A stretch of 64,000 bases of DNA from Zygnema cylindricum (lineage: Eukaryota; Streptophyta; Zygnematophyceae; Zygnematales; Zygnemataceae), in contig JBBHKE010002031.1 of NCBI GenBank assembly GCA_037447655.1, forward strand, positions 28,986 to 92,985. Reading direction: 5' to 3'. Below the pieces are notes generated by a model. The model was not told where the DNA came from, ran no database searches, and saw nothing but the letters and a program-made list of their open reading frames with translations. Below, one piece after another: positions 32,057-45,160 of the stretch; the stretch's first letter is position 1; each line of letters starts with the position of its first letter. Position numbers and translations under genes: made by a program.

Positions 32057-35000
32057 CTAGTCAATCTTTAATTTCAGACCACACTTCTCCCTGCAAAAAA
32101 TTAGCTTAGGGGAAGGCACAGGTTTGGTCATCATATCTGCTACCATCTCACTATCTGGTCGGTACTCTAAACTGATTACTTTGTTTTCTACTTTCTCTCT
32201 AACAAAGCTGAGTCTGATGTCCATGTGTTTGGCTTTAAAATGGTGTTTAGGATTGGCAGAAATAGCGATTGCTGCCTGATTATCACAAAATATTTTCTGC
32301 ACACCACTCTTAAGGTGACCAAGCTCACCAAGCAAAGACTTGACCCACATCAATTCTTTTACAGCAGAGCAAGAGGCCATATACTCAGCCTCCATGGTGG
32401 ACTGAGCAATAACCTTTTGTTGTTTAATACTCCAACAGCAAGCCCCATCACCCATATATAATACATATCCAGAAGTGCATCTCCTCATCGGAGCATCACC
32501 ATAACTGGCATCACTCCAAGTAGTGATGTTAGTATTCTCCTCACCCAAATGCAACCATAGATCCCTAGTTCCTATCAAATATCTAAGGACTCTCTTAGCT
32601 GCCTCCCAATCCCTCTCACTGGGAGCATTTAGACTTTTACCCAGCACTCCTACAGCTGCAGCTAAATCCGGCCGGGTACAATTCATAAAATAAATTAGAC
32701 TTCCCACTACTTGCCTATGAGGAATAGTCTGCATGAACTTTTGTTCTTCAGGAGATAATTCCTCATCTAAGACTATGACTCCTTCTTCCTCACTCCCCTC
32801 ACTTTAACTCCATTGGAGTTGTACAACTATTAGCTTTATCCATCTGAAATTTTTCAAGCATGTTCCCTATTGCTTCCTTTTGAGTCAATCTTATAATCTT
32901 TCTTTTTCGGTCTCTCTCTACTTGAATCCCAAAAATATATTTTGCTTCCCCCATATCCTTCATTTCAAATCTCCCCTTAAGATCGGTTTTCAGTTTATTA
33001 ATTATTTCCATTGATTTACTTAAAACAAGCAAATCATCAACATAAATTGCAATAAATGTAAAACCTTCCTTATCTTCGAAAACATAGATTGAGTGATCTG
33101 AGCTGATCAACATATATCCCAAACCGGTAAGAAACTCATCAAGCTTCTTATTCCACTGTCGAGGTGCCTGTTTCAAACCATAAAGAGATTTAATTAGCCG
33201 CCATACCTTACTCTCCTCTCTTTCCTCCACAAACCTTTCGGGATTTCTCATGAAGATCTCCTCTTCCAATTCACCATGCAAAAAGGCTTTCTTGATGTCC
33301 ATCTGGTGCACTTCCATGTCTTTCGCTGCTGCCAGGTTGAGAAGTATGCGAACGGAGGGAAATCTGACGACTGGGGCAAAGGTTTCCTCGTAGTCAATTC
33401 CCTCCTTTTGTGTAAATCCCTTTGCCACTAATCGGGCCTTGTAGCGTTTGATTGTGTTATCTGGGTTCAGTGTTAATTTGAAAACCCACTTACAACCGAT
33501 TGGTTTTCGGTTAGGTGGACAATTTACTAGCTCCCAAGTATCGGCTGCCATAATTGAGGCCATCTCCTCATTGATGGCGGTCTTCCACCGGTTTCTTTCT
33601 GGACAAGTCATCGCCTCTCCATAAGTCTGAAGATCATATTGATGAGATAGTTTAGTTACCTTTTATTAACCTATTTTTCTTACAATCTTTTGCTACTTCT
33701 CCTTCCCCCCTCAAAATCTGAGGCCGGAATAGATTGTTCTCGTGGATTCTTTCGAACAAACTCGGCTTCTCCCTTATCCCTTGATTCCGAATCAATTTCC
33801 ACCGGGTCTTCCGCTTCAGGTAGAGTTGTCACTAGAGTTTCCACAGCCGAGTTCTTTTCGGTCTGATTTGTATCTGCAAGAATGTCATCTTCTCTAAAAC
33901 CCGGATAGTTAGGGAGCTCAAAGTCATCGGAATATTCTCACTCAAATCTGATTTTTACTGACTTTGTATATTTGAAGGGATCCACAGACTTTCCTTCATC
34001 CATAACTACTAGATGTTTTACTAAGATTATATCTTCCTTTTTTAGATCATAAACTCTATACCCTTTAACATCCTCATCATATCCTTATAAGTATCCCGGT
34101 TTTCCTTTAGGATCTAGCTTCTAATTAGACCGATCTGTATCTAGACTGAATACTTGACTGCCGAAAACCTTTAAGTGAGATAAGTCTAGTTTCCGGCCTG
34201 TCCATCTCTCATAAGGTGTTTGATCTTTTATAGTTGAAGTAAGAACACTATTTTTGAGGTAATTAGCACAGTTTATTGCTTCTACCCAAAACCTTTTTCT
34301 TATCTTTTTATCTGACAACATACTTCTAGCACTATCATTTAGTGTTCTATTTAATCTTTCAGCTACCCCATTCTGTTCCGGGTTTTCTGGAACTGTCTTT
34401 TGGTGTTAAACCCCATCTTCCCTCAAAAAATCCTCAAACTGGTTAGAAGCATACTCTCCACCATTGTCACTCCGTATTCTCTTGATTGGAGTTTCATGGA
34501 GTTTTTCGCTCCATGCTTTGTATTGTCTAAAGCAATCCTGAGCTTCGGACTTGTTTATCAAAAAATACACTCGGGAATACCAAGGCCAATCATCTGTGAT
34601 AGTCATCATAAATCTCTTCCCCCCGATGAGGGCACTTTAGCTGGTCCCCAAATATCTGTGTGTACTAGATCTAGAATATTTTCTCCCTTATAGGTGGCTG
34701 TTTTAGGAAAGGGTAATATGTGTGTTTTACCTTGAGCACATATACTACAATCACTTATACTATCATTCTCACTGAACTTAATCCCTTCCACCACTCCCAT
34801 CTTTTTCATCTCTCTTAGCTTGTCTAGATTCACATGCCCAAGCCTCTTATGCCACATCATAATATCATGAACACCAGCATAATAAAGTTTCTTCTTTCCA
34901 TTACTTAAAACCAGCCTAAACATCCCATGGCTATCATTCTCAACAATGAAATAGACATCCTCCTCAAAACTAGCAATAAAAACTCCTTCCCTAGTGCTAG

Positions 35001-35508
35001 TAAAAAAACCCTCATCTTCTAATAAGGATGTAGAGATGAGGTTTTTGTTCAGCTCCAGAATAAACAATTTATCGGAGAATGTTACTATGGATATCTTTCC
35101 TTCTACTAACACTTTCAAATCTACCGATCCTACAAGAGTAATGGTGACTATCCTCCCATCCCCGTACTCTATCTCTACGGTGGGAATATTTCTTATCTTA
35201 GTGAACAGGTGCCTATCTTTACACATGTGCATGGAGGCACATGAATCTACAATCCAGCTTGCTTCACCTTTCAATCCAGCGTAAGCACATTTTTGCCTTC
35301 GTGGAATTTCGACCTCGTTTTTCGCCTCCAACTCCTCATCTAAAAGGAGCTCATCGTCCTCGTCCTCAGAATCCGCCTCATGTACTTGTGTCACAAGGGC
35401 CTTTTTCTTTCCTCTTAGGGTACCACCGGTTTGCCCCTCCTTTAACCGAAGCTCGGTTAGCTTAGTGCACTCTGCCATATAGTGCCCAGGTTTTAACAAA
35501 AGTGACAT
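32057..35508 (-). pseudogene. pol: E4 pol polyprotein
   Basis: Long pieces survive. A 300-codon frame (35508-34606) runs from the knuckle end through protease to the integrase N-terminus; its protease motif is DSCAS instead of DSGAS. HKRLGH and CSICAQGK follow. Integrase pieces include RSDNGGEY (about 34470) and a 66-codon frame at 34321-34121. A 270-codon RT frame (33611-32799) includes [58 protein letters not shown] and the catalytic YVDDLLVL. A 225-codon RNase H frame (32734-32057) has WSDAS, QSTMEAEYMA, CDNQAA and MADMMTKP. Frameshifts separate the pieces. RT and RNase H look better preserved than in E3. Confidence 0.9.
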
Positions 35509-36377
35509 AAACCTTTGGGAGCCCTTGGTTCGAACTCGTCCACCTGTTTTTTCTGCTCCCTACCCCCATAGTTTGCGACCCGTTTTCGGGAATCCTTGTT
35601 CCTCCAATCAGTTGCTGTTGCCAAGGCTTGGCCACTCTTTCCTCCACTTCGGATCTCATTTATATTCTCTCGAACGAGAATCATCCCTACCACTAAGTTC
35701 CATATCCACCTTGAGTCAAGCAAGTCTTGCACACGGTTGACTATGTTCTCGAACTCATCATGTAACTTCATCAGGAAACAGTTAACCTTTTCTTTTTCAC
35801 TAAAACTTTTTCCGCACTCTCTAGCTCCATGAGAGTGTAGAAAGCTATTTGCAAAAATCCAACATATTTCCCCCTTTGTATACATACTCCTTAACTTTCA
35901 GATCAGCCAACTATTGTTGTTGAATCGTACCACTTCGGTAAATCTCTATGAGAGCCATCCAAAGATCGGATGCCCTCTCTACCTGCAAATGAGGACATGC
36001 AAGTCCTTGAGTGGGATGGCGTAGGATGAAGTGCTTTGCCGCAATATTGTTGAAGTCCCAGGTTTCAGTATCATTCTCCTCGTTCCTCGGAATAAGTGAC
36101 ATGAATGCTAAACCAGTTGCTATAAGTGTGGTCGCCTCCTTCTCCTTTCCTTTGTCCACCACCTCTCCTTCCTTTGTTTCCTCCGTTGAAGGTGAATCCT
36201 CTTTCCTGGTGAATCTGCTTTCTTTAAACCCGGGAGGAATTCCAAGACTTGATGGACGCCTCAATCGTCCACTCAATATCCCCCAAAACCTTTTTTCGCA
36301 TAGAGCTCCTATCATCATATTTCCCAGTATATGAAGCTAGTTCCATTAAAGATTGGTACACTAGAGGGTGGGCCCAT
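35462..36377 (-). pseudogene. gag: E4 gag
   Basis: From the primer-site ATG (36377) the minus strand gives the FIYW...MMIGALCEKRFWG, TETWDFNNIAAKHFILRH and ERASDLWMALIEIYRSGTIQQQ blocks. A stop follows near 35911, then a frameshifted stretch with SEKEKVNCFLMKLHDEFEN and NRVQDLLDSRWIW. The knuckle is damaged: GLCHFC occurs in one frame and KPGHYMAECTKL in another, with TTAACAAAAGTG replacing the expected TTCTTACAAAAATG-type sequence. Confidence 0.8.
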
Positions 36378-36381
36378 AACC
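36369..36381 (-). promoter_or_regulatory. E4 primer-binding site
   Basis: GGTTATGGGCCCA on the minus strand, next to the LTR whose first base pair has changed to TAAAACTC (from TGAAACTC) on the plus strand. Same initiator tRNA-Met anticodon-arm match as in E3. Confidence 0.85.
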
Positions 36382-37430
36382 TAAAACTCTGAGACCTCCA
36401 TAAGTCCTCAGAGTGGACAGCTTCCAAAGAGCCTCTAGGATAACCCTGACCCCTTTGTGTTTCAGCAAGAATAACTGCCACCCCGGCAAACAAAAACTCT
36501 GACCACCTTCACTCCTGTGAAGGCAAGACTCCCTTGAGTGTATAGCAAAAAGAATCTCTGAATTTGCTCCCTTGAGCAATAAGTTATGGAGGGTCAAAGT
36601 TGACCTTTTGTACAGAAGCTCTCTGGGAGAGAGGGTCCTATCTACCATTTTTTTCTAAGTCCTATCTCTCTCACAAACTCTATCTACTGATGTACGGAAC
36701 CAATCAGATTACAGTTCCGTACCCAAAATTACAGCTACCGGTGTACTTTATGTACGGACACTGTACGACATGCCTTAAATGTCGACACGTGGTTTGTCCG
36801 GATTCGCTCCTTTAATCCTCGGAGATGCCACAATCCAACGGAATTTCGCCACGCGTCATCCGATGTGGCGATGGCCACAAACCGCCGAAATCTTCCTACG
36901 CGATCTCGGCGCTAATCCCGACCGTCCGATTAAATTCGGCTTTAATCGTAGCCGTAATAAATACATGCGCGGTATTTGTTTCATTTACGAAACAAATGCG
37001 CGGTACTGATTTTCGTACGTACCGTAAGTCGTACATTATATATTACTGGATCTATGTATCCCGTAATTCATTTCAGTTAAATGGTTTGTCGCACGTATAC
37101 ATATTTAAATAACTATCAAACTATATACTACGTATCATTACTATTAGACTTAACGGCTAAGGCTAACGGCTATTTCTATCTGCCGGCCGGTAGGTACAAG
37201 GATCAAATCCTGCCGCATGCACATACCTTTTAATTAAACAAATAAACCCTAATATAAAATTCCCGTAAACCTCAGGATAGCCGAGGTAGCCATGGCTCTA
37301 GCTTCCTCTCCAATTTCTCAGTGACTGCGACAAGTTTGAGAGTTGGAGAGAGAAGTTAGAGATAGACTGCCTCGACTTCAATATTTCTTCTGAGACCTAG
37401 AAAATACTAATAAAACCATTAGTTTCTACA
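36382..37430 (-). repeat. E4 5' LTR (right LTR of the double element)
   Basis: 1049 bases, ending AGTTTCTACA at 37430 directly before the resumed E2 gag. Its interior (CGTGGTTTGTCCGGATTCGCTCC) is closer to E5-type LTRs than to the other two LTRs of the array at some sites, and closer to the left LTR at others. Confidence 0.93.
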
Positions 37431-40400
37431 AACCGAGCTTCGGTTAAAGGAGGGGGTAGACCGGTGGTACCCCGAGAGGAAAGAAAAAGGCCCTTGTCAC
37501 ACAGGTACTTGAGGCGGAATCCGAGGACGAGGACGATGAGCTCATTTTGGATGAGGAGTTGGAGGCGAAAACTGAGGTTGAAATTCCACGAAGGCAGAAA
37601 TGTGCTTACGGTGGATTGAAAGGTGAAGCAGGCTGGATTATAGATTTAGGTGCCTCAATGCACATGTGTAAGGATAGACACCTATTCACTAAGATAAGAA
37701 AGATTCCCACCGTAGAGATAGAGTACGGGGATGGGAGGATAGTCACCACTACTCTTGTAGGAATGGTAGACCTGAAAGTGTTAGTAAAAGAAAAGACATC
37801 CATATTAACATTCTCCGATGTTGCTCTGGGAGTGGCTCCTTATCCTCATGATAGATGATAAGATTCATAGAAGGAAATCTTTACATAGTTTTGAAGGATT
37901 CTATTTCATTGCTGAGAAAGGTAGCCATGGGATGTTTAGGCTGATCTTAAGTAATGAAAAGAAGAAACTTTATTATGCTGGTGTTCATGATATTATGATG
38001 TGGCATAAGAGGCTTGGGCATGTGAATCTAGATAAGTTAAGAGAGATGGAAAAGATGGGAGTGGTGGAAGGGATTCAGTTCAGTGAGAGTGGTGATATAA
38101 GTGATTGTAGTGGGTGTGCTCAAGGTAAAGCACACAGATTACCCTTTCATAAAACAGCCACCTACAAGGGAGAAAAACTTCTAGATCTAGTACACACAGA
38201 TATTTGGGGACCGGCTAGAGTGCCCTCACCGGGGGGGAAGAGATTTATGATGACTATAACTGATGATTGGTCTCGGTATTCTCGGGTGTATTTTTTGAAA
38301 AACAAGTCAGAAGCTGAGGATTGTTTTAGACAATATAAAGCATGGAGCGAAAAACTCCATGAAACTCCAATCAAGAGAGTAAGGAGTGACAATGGTGGAG
38401 AGTATACTTCTAACCAGTTTGAGGTTTTTTTCTGAGGGAAGATGGGGTCCAACACCAAAAGACAGTTCCAGAAAATCCGGAACAGAATGGGGTAGCTGAA
38501 AGGTTAAATAGAACACTAAGTGATAGTGCTAGAAGTATGTTGTCAGATAAAAAGATAGGAAAAAGATTTTGGGCAGAAGCAATGAACTGTGCTAATTATC
38601 TCAAGAATAGAGTTCTTACTTCAGCTAAAAAGATCAAACACCTTATGAGAGATGGACAAGCCGGAAACCAGACATATCTCACTTAAAGGTTTTTGACAGT
38701 CAAGTATTTAGTCTAGATACAGATCATTCTAATTGTAAGCTAGATCCTAAACGAAAATCGGGATACTTATTAGGATATGATGAGGATGTTAAATGATATA
38801 GAGTTTATGATCTAAAAACGGAAGATATAATCTTTGTAAAACATCTAGTAGTTATGGATGAAAGAAAGTCTGTGGATCCCTTCAAATATGCAAAGTCATT
38901 AAAAATCAGATTTGAGTCAGAAAATTCCGATGACATTGGGCTTCCTAACTATCCAGGTTTTAGAGAAGATGACATTCTTGCAGGTACAAATCAGACTGAA
39001 AAGGACTTGGCTGTGGAAACTCCAGTGACAACTCTACCCGAAGCGGAAGACGTGGTGGAAATTGATTCAGAATCAAAGGATAGGGGAGAAGCCGAGTTTG
39101 TTGGAAAGAATCCACGAGAACCATCTATTTCGGCCTCTGATTTGAAGGGGGGAAGGAGAAGTAGCAAAAGACTGCAAGAAAAACAGATTAATAACAAGGT
39201 AACAAAACTATCTCATCGAGATGAACCTCAGACTTATGGAGAGGCGATGACTTGTCCATAAAGAAACTGGTGGAAGACAGCCATCAATGAGGAGATGGCC
39301 TCAATTATGGCAGCCGATACTTAGGAGCTGGTGGATTGTCCACCTAACCGAAAACCAATCGATTGTAAGTGGGTTTTCAAATTAAAACTAAACCCAGATA
39401 ACAGAATGGAGCGCTACAAGGCCCGATTAGTGGCAAAGGGATTTACACAAAAGGAGGGAATTGACTACGAGGAAACCTTTGCCCCGGTGGTCAGATTTCC
39501 CTTTGTCCGCATACTTTCAGCCTGGCACCAGCGGAAGACATGGAAGTGCACTAGATGGACATCAAGACAGCTTTTTTGCATGGAGAATTGGAAAAAGAGA
39601 TCTTCATGCGACAACCCGAAGGGTTTGTGGAGGAAGGAGAGGAGAGTAAGGTATGCCGGCTAATTAAATCTCTTTATGGTTCGAAACAAGCGCCTCAACA
39701 GTGGAATAAGAAGCTTGATGAGTTTCTTACTGGTCTTGGATATATCTGGATCAGCTCAGATCACTCAATCTATGTTTTCGAAGATAGGAAGGTTTTATAT
39801 TTATTGCAATTTATGTTGATGATTTGCTTGTTTTTAGTAAATAAATGGAAAAAATTAATAAACTCAAAAGTGAAATTAAAGGGAGATTTGAAATGAATGA
39901 TATGGGGGAAGCAAAATATATTTTAGGAATTCAAGTAGAGAGAGACTAAAAAAGAAAAATTATAAGATTGACTCAAAAGGAAGCAATAGGGAACATACTT
40001 GAAAAATTTCAAATGGATAAAGCTAATAGTTGTACAACTCCAATGGAGTTGAAGAAGGGAAGTGAGGGGAGTGAGGAAGAACGAGTCATAGTCTTAGACG
40101 AGGAATTATCTCCTGATGAACAGAAGTTCATGCAGACTATTCCTTACAGGCAAGTAGTGGGAAGTCTAATCTATTTTATGAATTGTATCTGGCCGGATTT
40201 AGCTGCAACTGTAGGAGTGCTGAGTAGAAGTCTAAATGCTCCCACTAAGAAGGATTGGGAGGCAGCTAAGAGAGTCTTTAGATATTTGATAGGAACTAAG
40301 GATCTATCGTTGCATTTGGGTGGGGAGAATATTGACATCACTACTTGGAGGGATGTTAGTTATGGTGATACTCCGATGAGGAGATGCACTTCTGGATATG

Positions 40401-40807
40401 TATTATATGTGGGTGATAGGGCTTGCTGTTGGAGTAGCAAACAGCAAAAAGTTATTGCTCAGTCCACCATGGAGGCTGAGAATATGGCCTCTTGCTCTGT
40501 TGTAAAAGAATTGATGTGGGTCAAGTCTTTGCTTGGTGAGCTTGGTCACCTTAAGAGTGGTGTGCAAAAAATATTTTGTGATAATCAGGCAGCAATCGCT
40601 ATTTTTGTCAATTCTAAACATCATTTTAAAGCTAAACACATGGACATTATACCGAGATTTTTCAGAAAAAAAGTAGAAAATAAAATAATCAGTTTAGAAT
40701 ACCGACCTGATAGTGAGATGGTAGCAGATATGATGACCAAACCAGTGCCTTCCCTTAAGCTAATTTTCTCTAGGGAGAAGTGTGGTCTGAAATTAAAGAT
40801 TGACTAG
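37431..40807 (+). pseudogene. pol: E2 gag tail and pol polyprotein
   Basis: Resumes with the linker to PRGKKKALVTQV and the protease, whose motif is DLGAS (about 37647) rather than DSGAS. A deletion of about 100 bases after ILTFSDV (about 37820) joins to a new frame that reads HKRLGH, CSGCAQGK, HTDIWGPARV and RSDNGGEY to a stop near 38433, caused by an extra T run (GGTTTTTTTC). Integrase continues in another frame (QNGVAERLN, about 38484). The post-integrase linker is 38854-39261. RT begins near 39275, has a frameshift near 39525 and the YVDD region (about 39810) is also frame-disturbed. RNase H (39968-40807) is open for 279 codons with CDNQAA and MADMMTKPVPS. Confidence 0.88.
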
Positions 40808-40820
40808 AAAATAAGAGGAG

Positions 40821-41866
40821 TGTAGAAATTAATGGTTTTAAGTATTTTCTAGGTCTGAATAAAAATCAAGAAGCCAAGGTAGTCTACCTCTAACTTCTCT
40901 CTCCAACTCTCAAACTTGTCGCAGTCACTGAGAAATTGGAGAGGAAGCTAGAGCCATGGCTACTTACGCTATCCTGAGGTTTACGGGAAATTTATATTTG
41001 TCAAGGGATTAATTACTAAAAGGTATGTGCCGGCGACAAGATTTGATCCTGGTTCCTGCCGGCCCTTAGAGAGTAGATAGCCGGTAGCCTTAGCCATTAA
41101 GTCTAGAAGTAGTCTTACATAGTATATAGTACGATAATGATTTAATCATGTACACGTAGGATAAATCATTTAACTATAACTGTTAACGGGATACATAGAT
41201 ATGGTAGTGTAAAAGTACGAATTGCGGTACAGATAAGAAATCAATACTGCGCATTGATTTCGTAAGCGAAACAAATATCGCGCATGTATTTATTACGGCT
41301 ACGATCAAATGCGAGTTTAATCGGACGGCCGGAATTAGCGCCGAGATCGCGGAAGGAGAATTCGGCGGTTTGTGGGCATCGCCACATCGGATGACACGTG
41401 GCGATGTAACATTGGAGCGCGGCATCTCCGAGGATTAAAGGAGTGAATCCGAATATTCCACGTGTGGACATTTAGGCCATGTCGTAAAATGTCCGTACAT
41501 AAAGTACACCGACAGCTGTACTTTTGCGTACGGAACTGTATTCTGATTGGTTCCGTACATCACTGGATAGAGTCTGTGAGAGAGATAGGACTTAGAAAAA
41601 TTAGAAGATAAGACCCTCTCTTCACAGAGCTTCTGTACAAAAGGTCAACTTTGACCCTCTATAACTTACTGCTCAGGGGAGAAAATTCAGAGATTCTTTT
41701 TGCTATCGACTCAGGGGAGTCTTGCCTTCACAAGGGTGAAGGTGGTCAGAGTTTTTGTCTGCCAGGGTGGCAGTTATTTTTTCTTAAACACAAAGGGGTC
41801 AGGATTATCCTAGAAGCTTCTTGGAAGCTGTCCACTCTGAGGACTTATAGAGGTCTCAGAGTTTCA
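40821..41866 (+). repeat. E2 3' LTR
   Basis: 1046 bases, TGTAGAAATTAATGG...CTCAGAGTTTCA, preceded by a purine tract AAAATAAGAGGAG (40808-40820) and followed by the GCCTG target duplication. Confidence 0.95.
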
Positions 41867-41871
41867 GCCTG

Positions 41872-42335
41872 GTACATTTCATAAAATAGATTAAACTTCC
41901 TATGACCTGTCTATAACGGATAGAATTCATAAACTCTCTCTCCTCTAGACTCATCTGATTATCTAAGATCATCACTCCTCCTTCTACTCTCCCATCACTT
42001 ACTTTTTTCAAGTCCATGGGAGTGGTACAACTGTTAGCATTTTCCATCTGGAATTTCTTAAGCATATTACCTATTGCTTCCTTCTAAGTAAGTCTGATAA
42101 TCTTATTCCCCCTATCTTTCTCTATTTGAATTCCCAAAATATATCTTGCCTCCCTTAAATCCTTCATATCAAATCTGCTTCTAAGATCCTTCTTTAACTT
42201 ATTGATATTTTCCAAAAATTTACTCAACAGAAGCAGATCATCCACATAAATTGCGATAAAAATGACATCATTATCATCTTCAAACATATAGATAGAATGG
42301 TCAGAGTTGATAAAAGAAAATCCCAGACCGTTAAG
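41872..42335 (-). pseudogene. pol: Element A RT fragment
   Basis: Minus-strand copia RT: YVDDLLLLSKFLENINKL (catalytic YVDD, about 42265-42250), SRFDMKDLREARYILGIQIEKD, a stop, then MLKKFQMENANSCTTPMDLKK and YRQVIGSLIYFMKCTR. The protein is clearly less similar to E2-E5 than these are to each other. The left edge is the E2 target duplication and the right edge the B target duplication. Confidence 0.85.
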
Positions 42336-43676
42336 TGTTGTTTTTGGAAGATTCAGTTTCGCACATGCGTGCGCGTATTTTGTGCGTACGTAATTAGTTT
42401 ATTAATGTGGAGGTTTGAACGGATTTGCGGATTGGAGGTTTATTGTACGAGTAAAATTAATTGACTAATTGAGTGGCACGGAATGCGTAAGTGAAATGGA
42501 CGGCTTCGCGATCCGATGTAAAATATTATCAAAGGTTAAAATAGTACGTCGCACGTACGAAACACACTGCGACAGACGACAGCTATGGACAAGGTACAGT
42601 AAATGTTTTTGGGACAGGTGTACCTTTATTTCGACTGGCAGTATTTATGACGAAGTACGTGGGTACGGTACGGTTTGATTTGGATGAGTTGACGTCGTTT
42701 CGTCAACTAGACTTTGGGGCCATGTGGCGCAACATCAAGGGTGACAAAGGCCGCCGTTATTTTCAAGTAGTTGTGACGCGAAATCGCGTCAATCACACGA
42801 TATTTATTTTTGGACGTCCTGGATGCTTTGACGAGATTCGCAAAGTCCTGTTGATTTATTCGTCATGACTCAGCATAAGAATTTGTGTAACTGTAAACAT
42901 TTGGAACAACATTGGTTTGTCTAATTTGTATTAATTAATTAGAGTTTATTATGATGTTAATATGGCTAATTAGGGTTTGGACAGTCTAATTTGTGTGTCG
43001 TATTTGCAGACAAGTGTACGCTTACGATTGCCTGACTTTCAGGTGTACGCTTACGATTAGTTTATTCTTAATAGTAGGTTATCATGTTTAAATAGGAGAT
43101 AATGATAGTTACGTAATTTCCACTTAGGATTTTTGTCGTAATAGGATATTATGTTTTAGTGGAAGTTATGTTGGATATTTTGACAGTTAGTGATTTGTTG
43201 ACAGCTCACAAGTGTATAAATAGCTATTAGCTTTGTTAGCGAAATCATCAATGCTTAGCATAAAAAGTAGGGACCGAAGATGTAGACTTTTAGGGTTGCT
43301 GATTAGGTCATGCATTTAAATGATACATTTATCATTTGATTATACTTTTGTTTATATGTGATGCATTCATTTATTATGATATATATGTGTTAATTTTATG
43401 TTTATTTGATATGCATTATTTATGCATTTGTCTTAGGGTTTCTTGTGATTTTCATGTAACCCTAAATGTTATTCATGCATCTGTGTATGCATGTTTGCTC
43501 CGTCTGTGTATGGATGATTGCTTCGCCTGTGTGCGGATGAATGATTGCATCTGTGTATGCATGTATGTTAAATGGAGGATGCATTTCAAATGATTGTTCA
43601 TTGGCTTAGCTTTGCTTAACATTTTGTTTGATAGTTTGGGTTGCTTCTGCGGTATATTTTAGACCAAAGAACAACA
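42336..43676 (+). repeat. Element B 5' LTR
   Basis: 1341 bases, TGTTGTTTTTGGAAG...CAAAGAACAACA, with 5-base inverted ends TGTTG/CAACA. Open frames inside it (for example 42647-42868 and 43336-43593) are repeated in the other LTR and in the 63.4-kb fragment and show no family match. Confidence 0.93.
43215..43222 (+). promoter_or_regulatory. Probable TATA box of element B LTR
   Basis: TATAAATA occurs once in the right third of the LTR, where an LTR promoter is expected, with about 450 bases of LTR left for R and U5. The other LTR copy has TATATATA at the matching place (about 52081). Confidence 0.5.
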
Positions 43677-44742
43677 GGTTATGGGCCCACACCCCATCTA
43701 TCATATGTTAGGGTAAGTCGAGATAGGTTTGTGTCACACGCATTGTAGCGGGTTAATTTTGTTCTTGCTGGTTGTATTGCAGTAATGGTGTCTGTGTACC
43801 CATGAGATCGACCTTATCATAGCGTTGGTATGTGCCGAGTTTAATCTTGCATCGCCCCAAGGGTTAACTTAGTGACAGTGCCGAAATGTCTTCCCTCAAT
43901 GAAAATGATTTATTTTGAGAAAGAATTTTTTATTTTTGGAAAATACATGTCTATTTTTGGTGAAGCATTTCGAAATGTGGAAATTTGATATATAGTGGAA
44001 AGGACAGGAAAGAGGAGTTTAACCATTTGGTGGAAAGATGTGGAAAATGAAGTTTTGACATTTGGTGGAGATTTGACATTTAGTGGAGAGATGTGGAAGG
44101 TGGAGTTTCGACGTTTGGGGGAGAGATACCCGAAAGGTGGAGTTGTGGCATTTGGTGAAAGATCCGAATTTGTGGATCTATGATTATGGAATGTTATGAG
44201 ATTTTATTTTATGGAAATTGTGTGGTAGTTTGAGGAATGTGGAATTTTGTTAGAAGTTTTGATATTTCGGTAGAATTATTTTTTGGGAAAATAGATTTTG
44301 ATTTATGGGAAATTTTCGGATTTAATTATTCAATAAAGAAAAACTTGAAATCTAGATATGTATTAGTGAGGTAGGAGTTATTTAATTGGGGATATTTTAT
44401 TAGTGTGATCTTTTGGCCTTAATTCTTAGTTGCTTTGTAACAGAATTGTGGGAAGTAGATTCGGATTTAGACATTGGTGAGAAAAGACAAAAAAAAAATT
44501 GTAATCGAAAAAAAAATGATGAAAATATATATATATTATGTATTATGAAATCTGGATGGTATATGGAGGCAGCGGAAGCGTTGGTGGAACAAGTGGGAAA
44601 ATGTTGTTGGAGGAATTTGGCGGATTCAGATGGAGGAGACAGCAGGAGGTGACAGTGGGTGACAGCTGATGACGTAGATCTATGGAGTGTGACAGATGAT
44701 GACGTGGCGTAATGGATTTACGAAATTAAATCTTCGGAGGAG
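43677..44742 (+). other. Element B internal region (non-coding)
   Basis: Starts with the primer-binding site GGTTATGGGCCCA (43677-43689) and ends in a purine-rich tract CGGAGGAG before the second LTR. Between about 43990 and 44165 a degenerate repeat recurs several times (TTTGGTGGAGA/GATGTGGAAA-type phrases). Short open frames at 43995-44183 and 44413-44652 match no known protein. Confidence 0.8.
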
Positions 44743-45160
44743 TGTTGTTTTTGGAAGATTCAGTTTCGCACATGTATGCGCGTATTTCGTGCGTACGTAA
44801 TTAGTTTATTAATGTAGAGGTTCGAACGGATTTGCGGATTGGAGGTTCATTGTACGAGTAAAATTAATTGACTAATTGAGTGGAGCGGAATGCGTAAGTG
44901 AAATCGACAGCTTCGCGATCCGATGTAAAATATTCTGAAAGGTTAAAATAATACGTCGCACGTACGAAACAGAATGCGACAGACGACAGCTATGGAGAAG
45001 GTACAGTAAATGTTTTTGGGACAGGTGTACCTTTATTTCACCAGGCGGTATTTATGACGAAGTACGTGGGTACGGTACAGTTTGATTTGGATAAGTTGAC
45101 GTCGTTTTGTCAACTGGACTTTGGGGCCACGTGGCGCAACATCAAGGGTGATAAAGGCCG
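44743..45160 (+). repeat. Element B 3' LTR, left part
   Basis: Starts TGTTGTTTTTGGAAGATTCAG and runs 418 bases to the E5 insertion. It includes the left copy of the target duplication GGCCG (45156-45160). Confidence 0.93.

Larger units (their letters stand above)
25602..37430 (-). mobile_element. Head-to-tail double copia element E3/E4 with three LTRs
   Basis: LTR (25602-26649), internal region (26650-30996), LTR (30997-32043), internal region (32044-36381), LTR (36382-37430), all on the minus strand. Only one target-site duplication flanks the whole array: ATCCG at 25597-25601 and AACCG at 37431-37435 (one mismatch). Removing the array restores a continuous E2 gag (AAGCTAACCGAGCTTCGG). The central LTR serves as 5' LTR of E3 and 3' LTR of E4. 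Both units contain gag and pol of the same family but with different mutations. Confidence 0.92.
23626..41866 (+). mobile_element. Ty1/copia element E2 (split by E3/E4)
   Basis: Complete from 5' LTR (23626-24672) to 3' LTR (40821-41866) once the E3/E4 insert is removed. The target-site duplication is exact: GCCTG at 23621-23625 and GCCTG at 41867-41871. It lies inside the RNase H/RT region of A in the opposite orientation. Gag to the knuckle is left of the insert; the gag tail, protease, integrase, RT and RNase H are to its right. Without the insert it would be about 6.4 kb. Confidence 0.95.
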
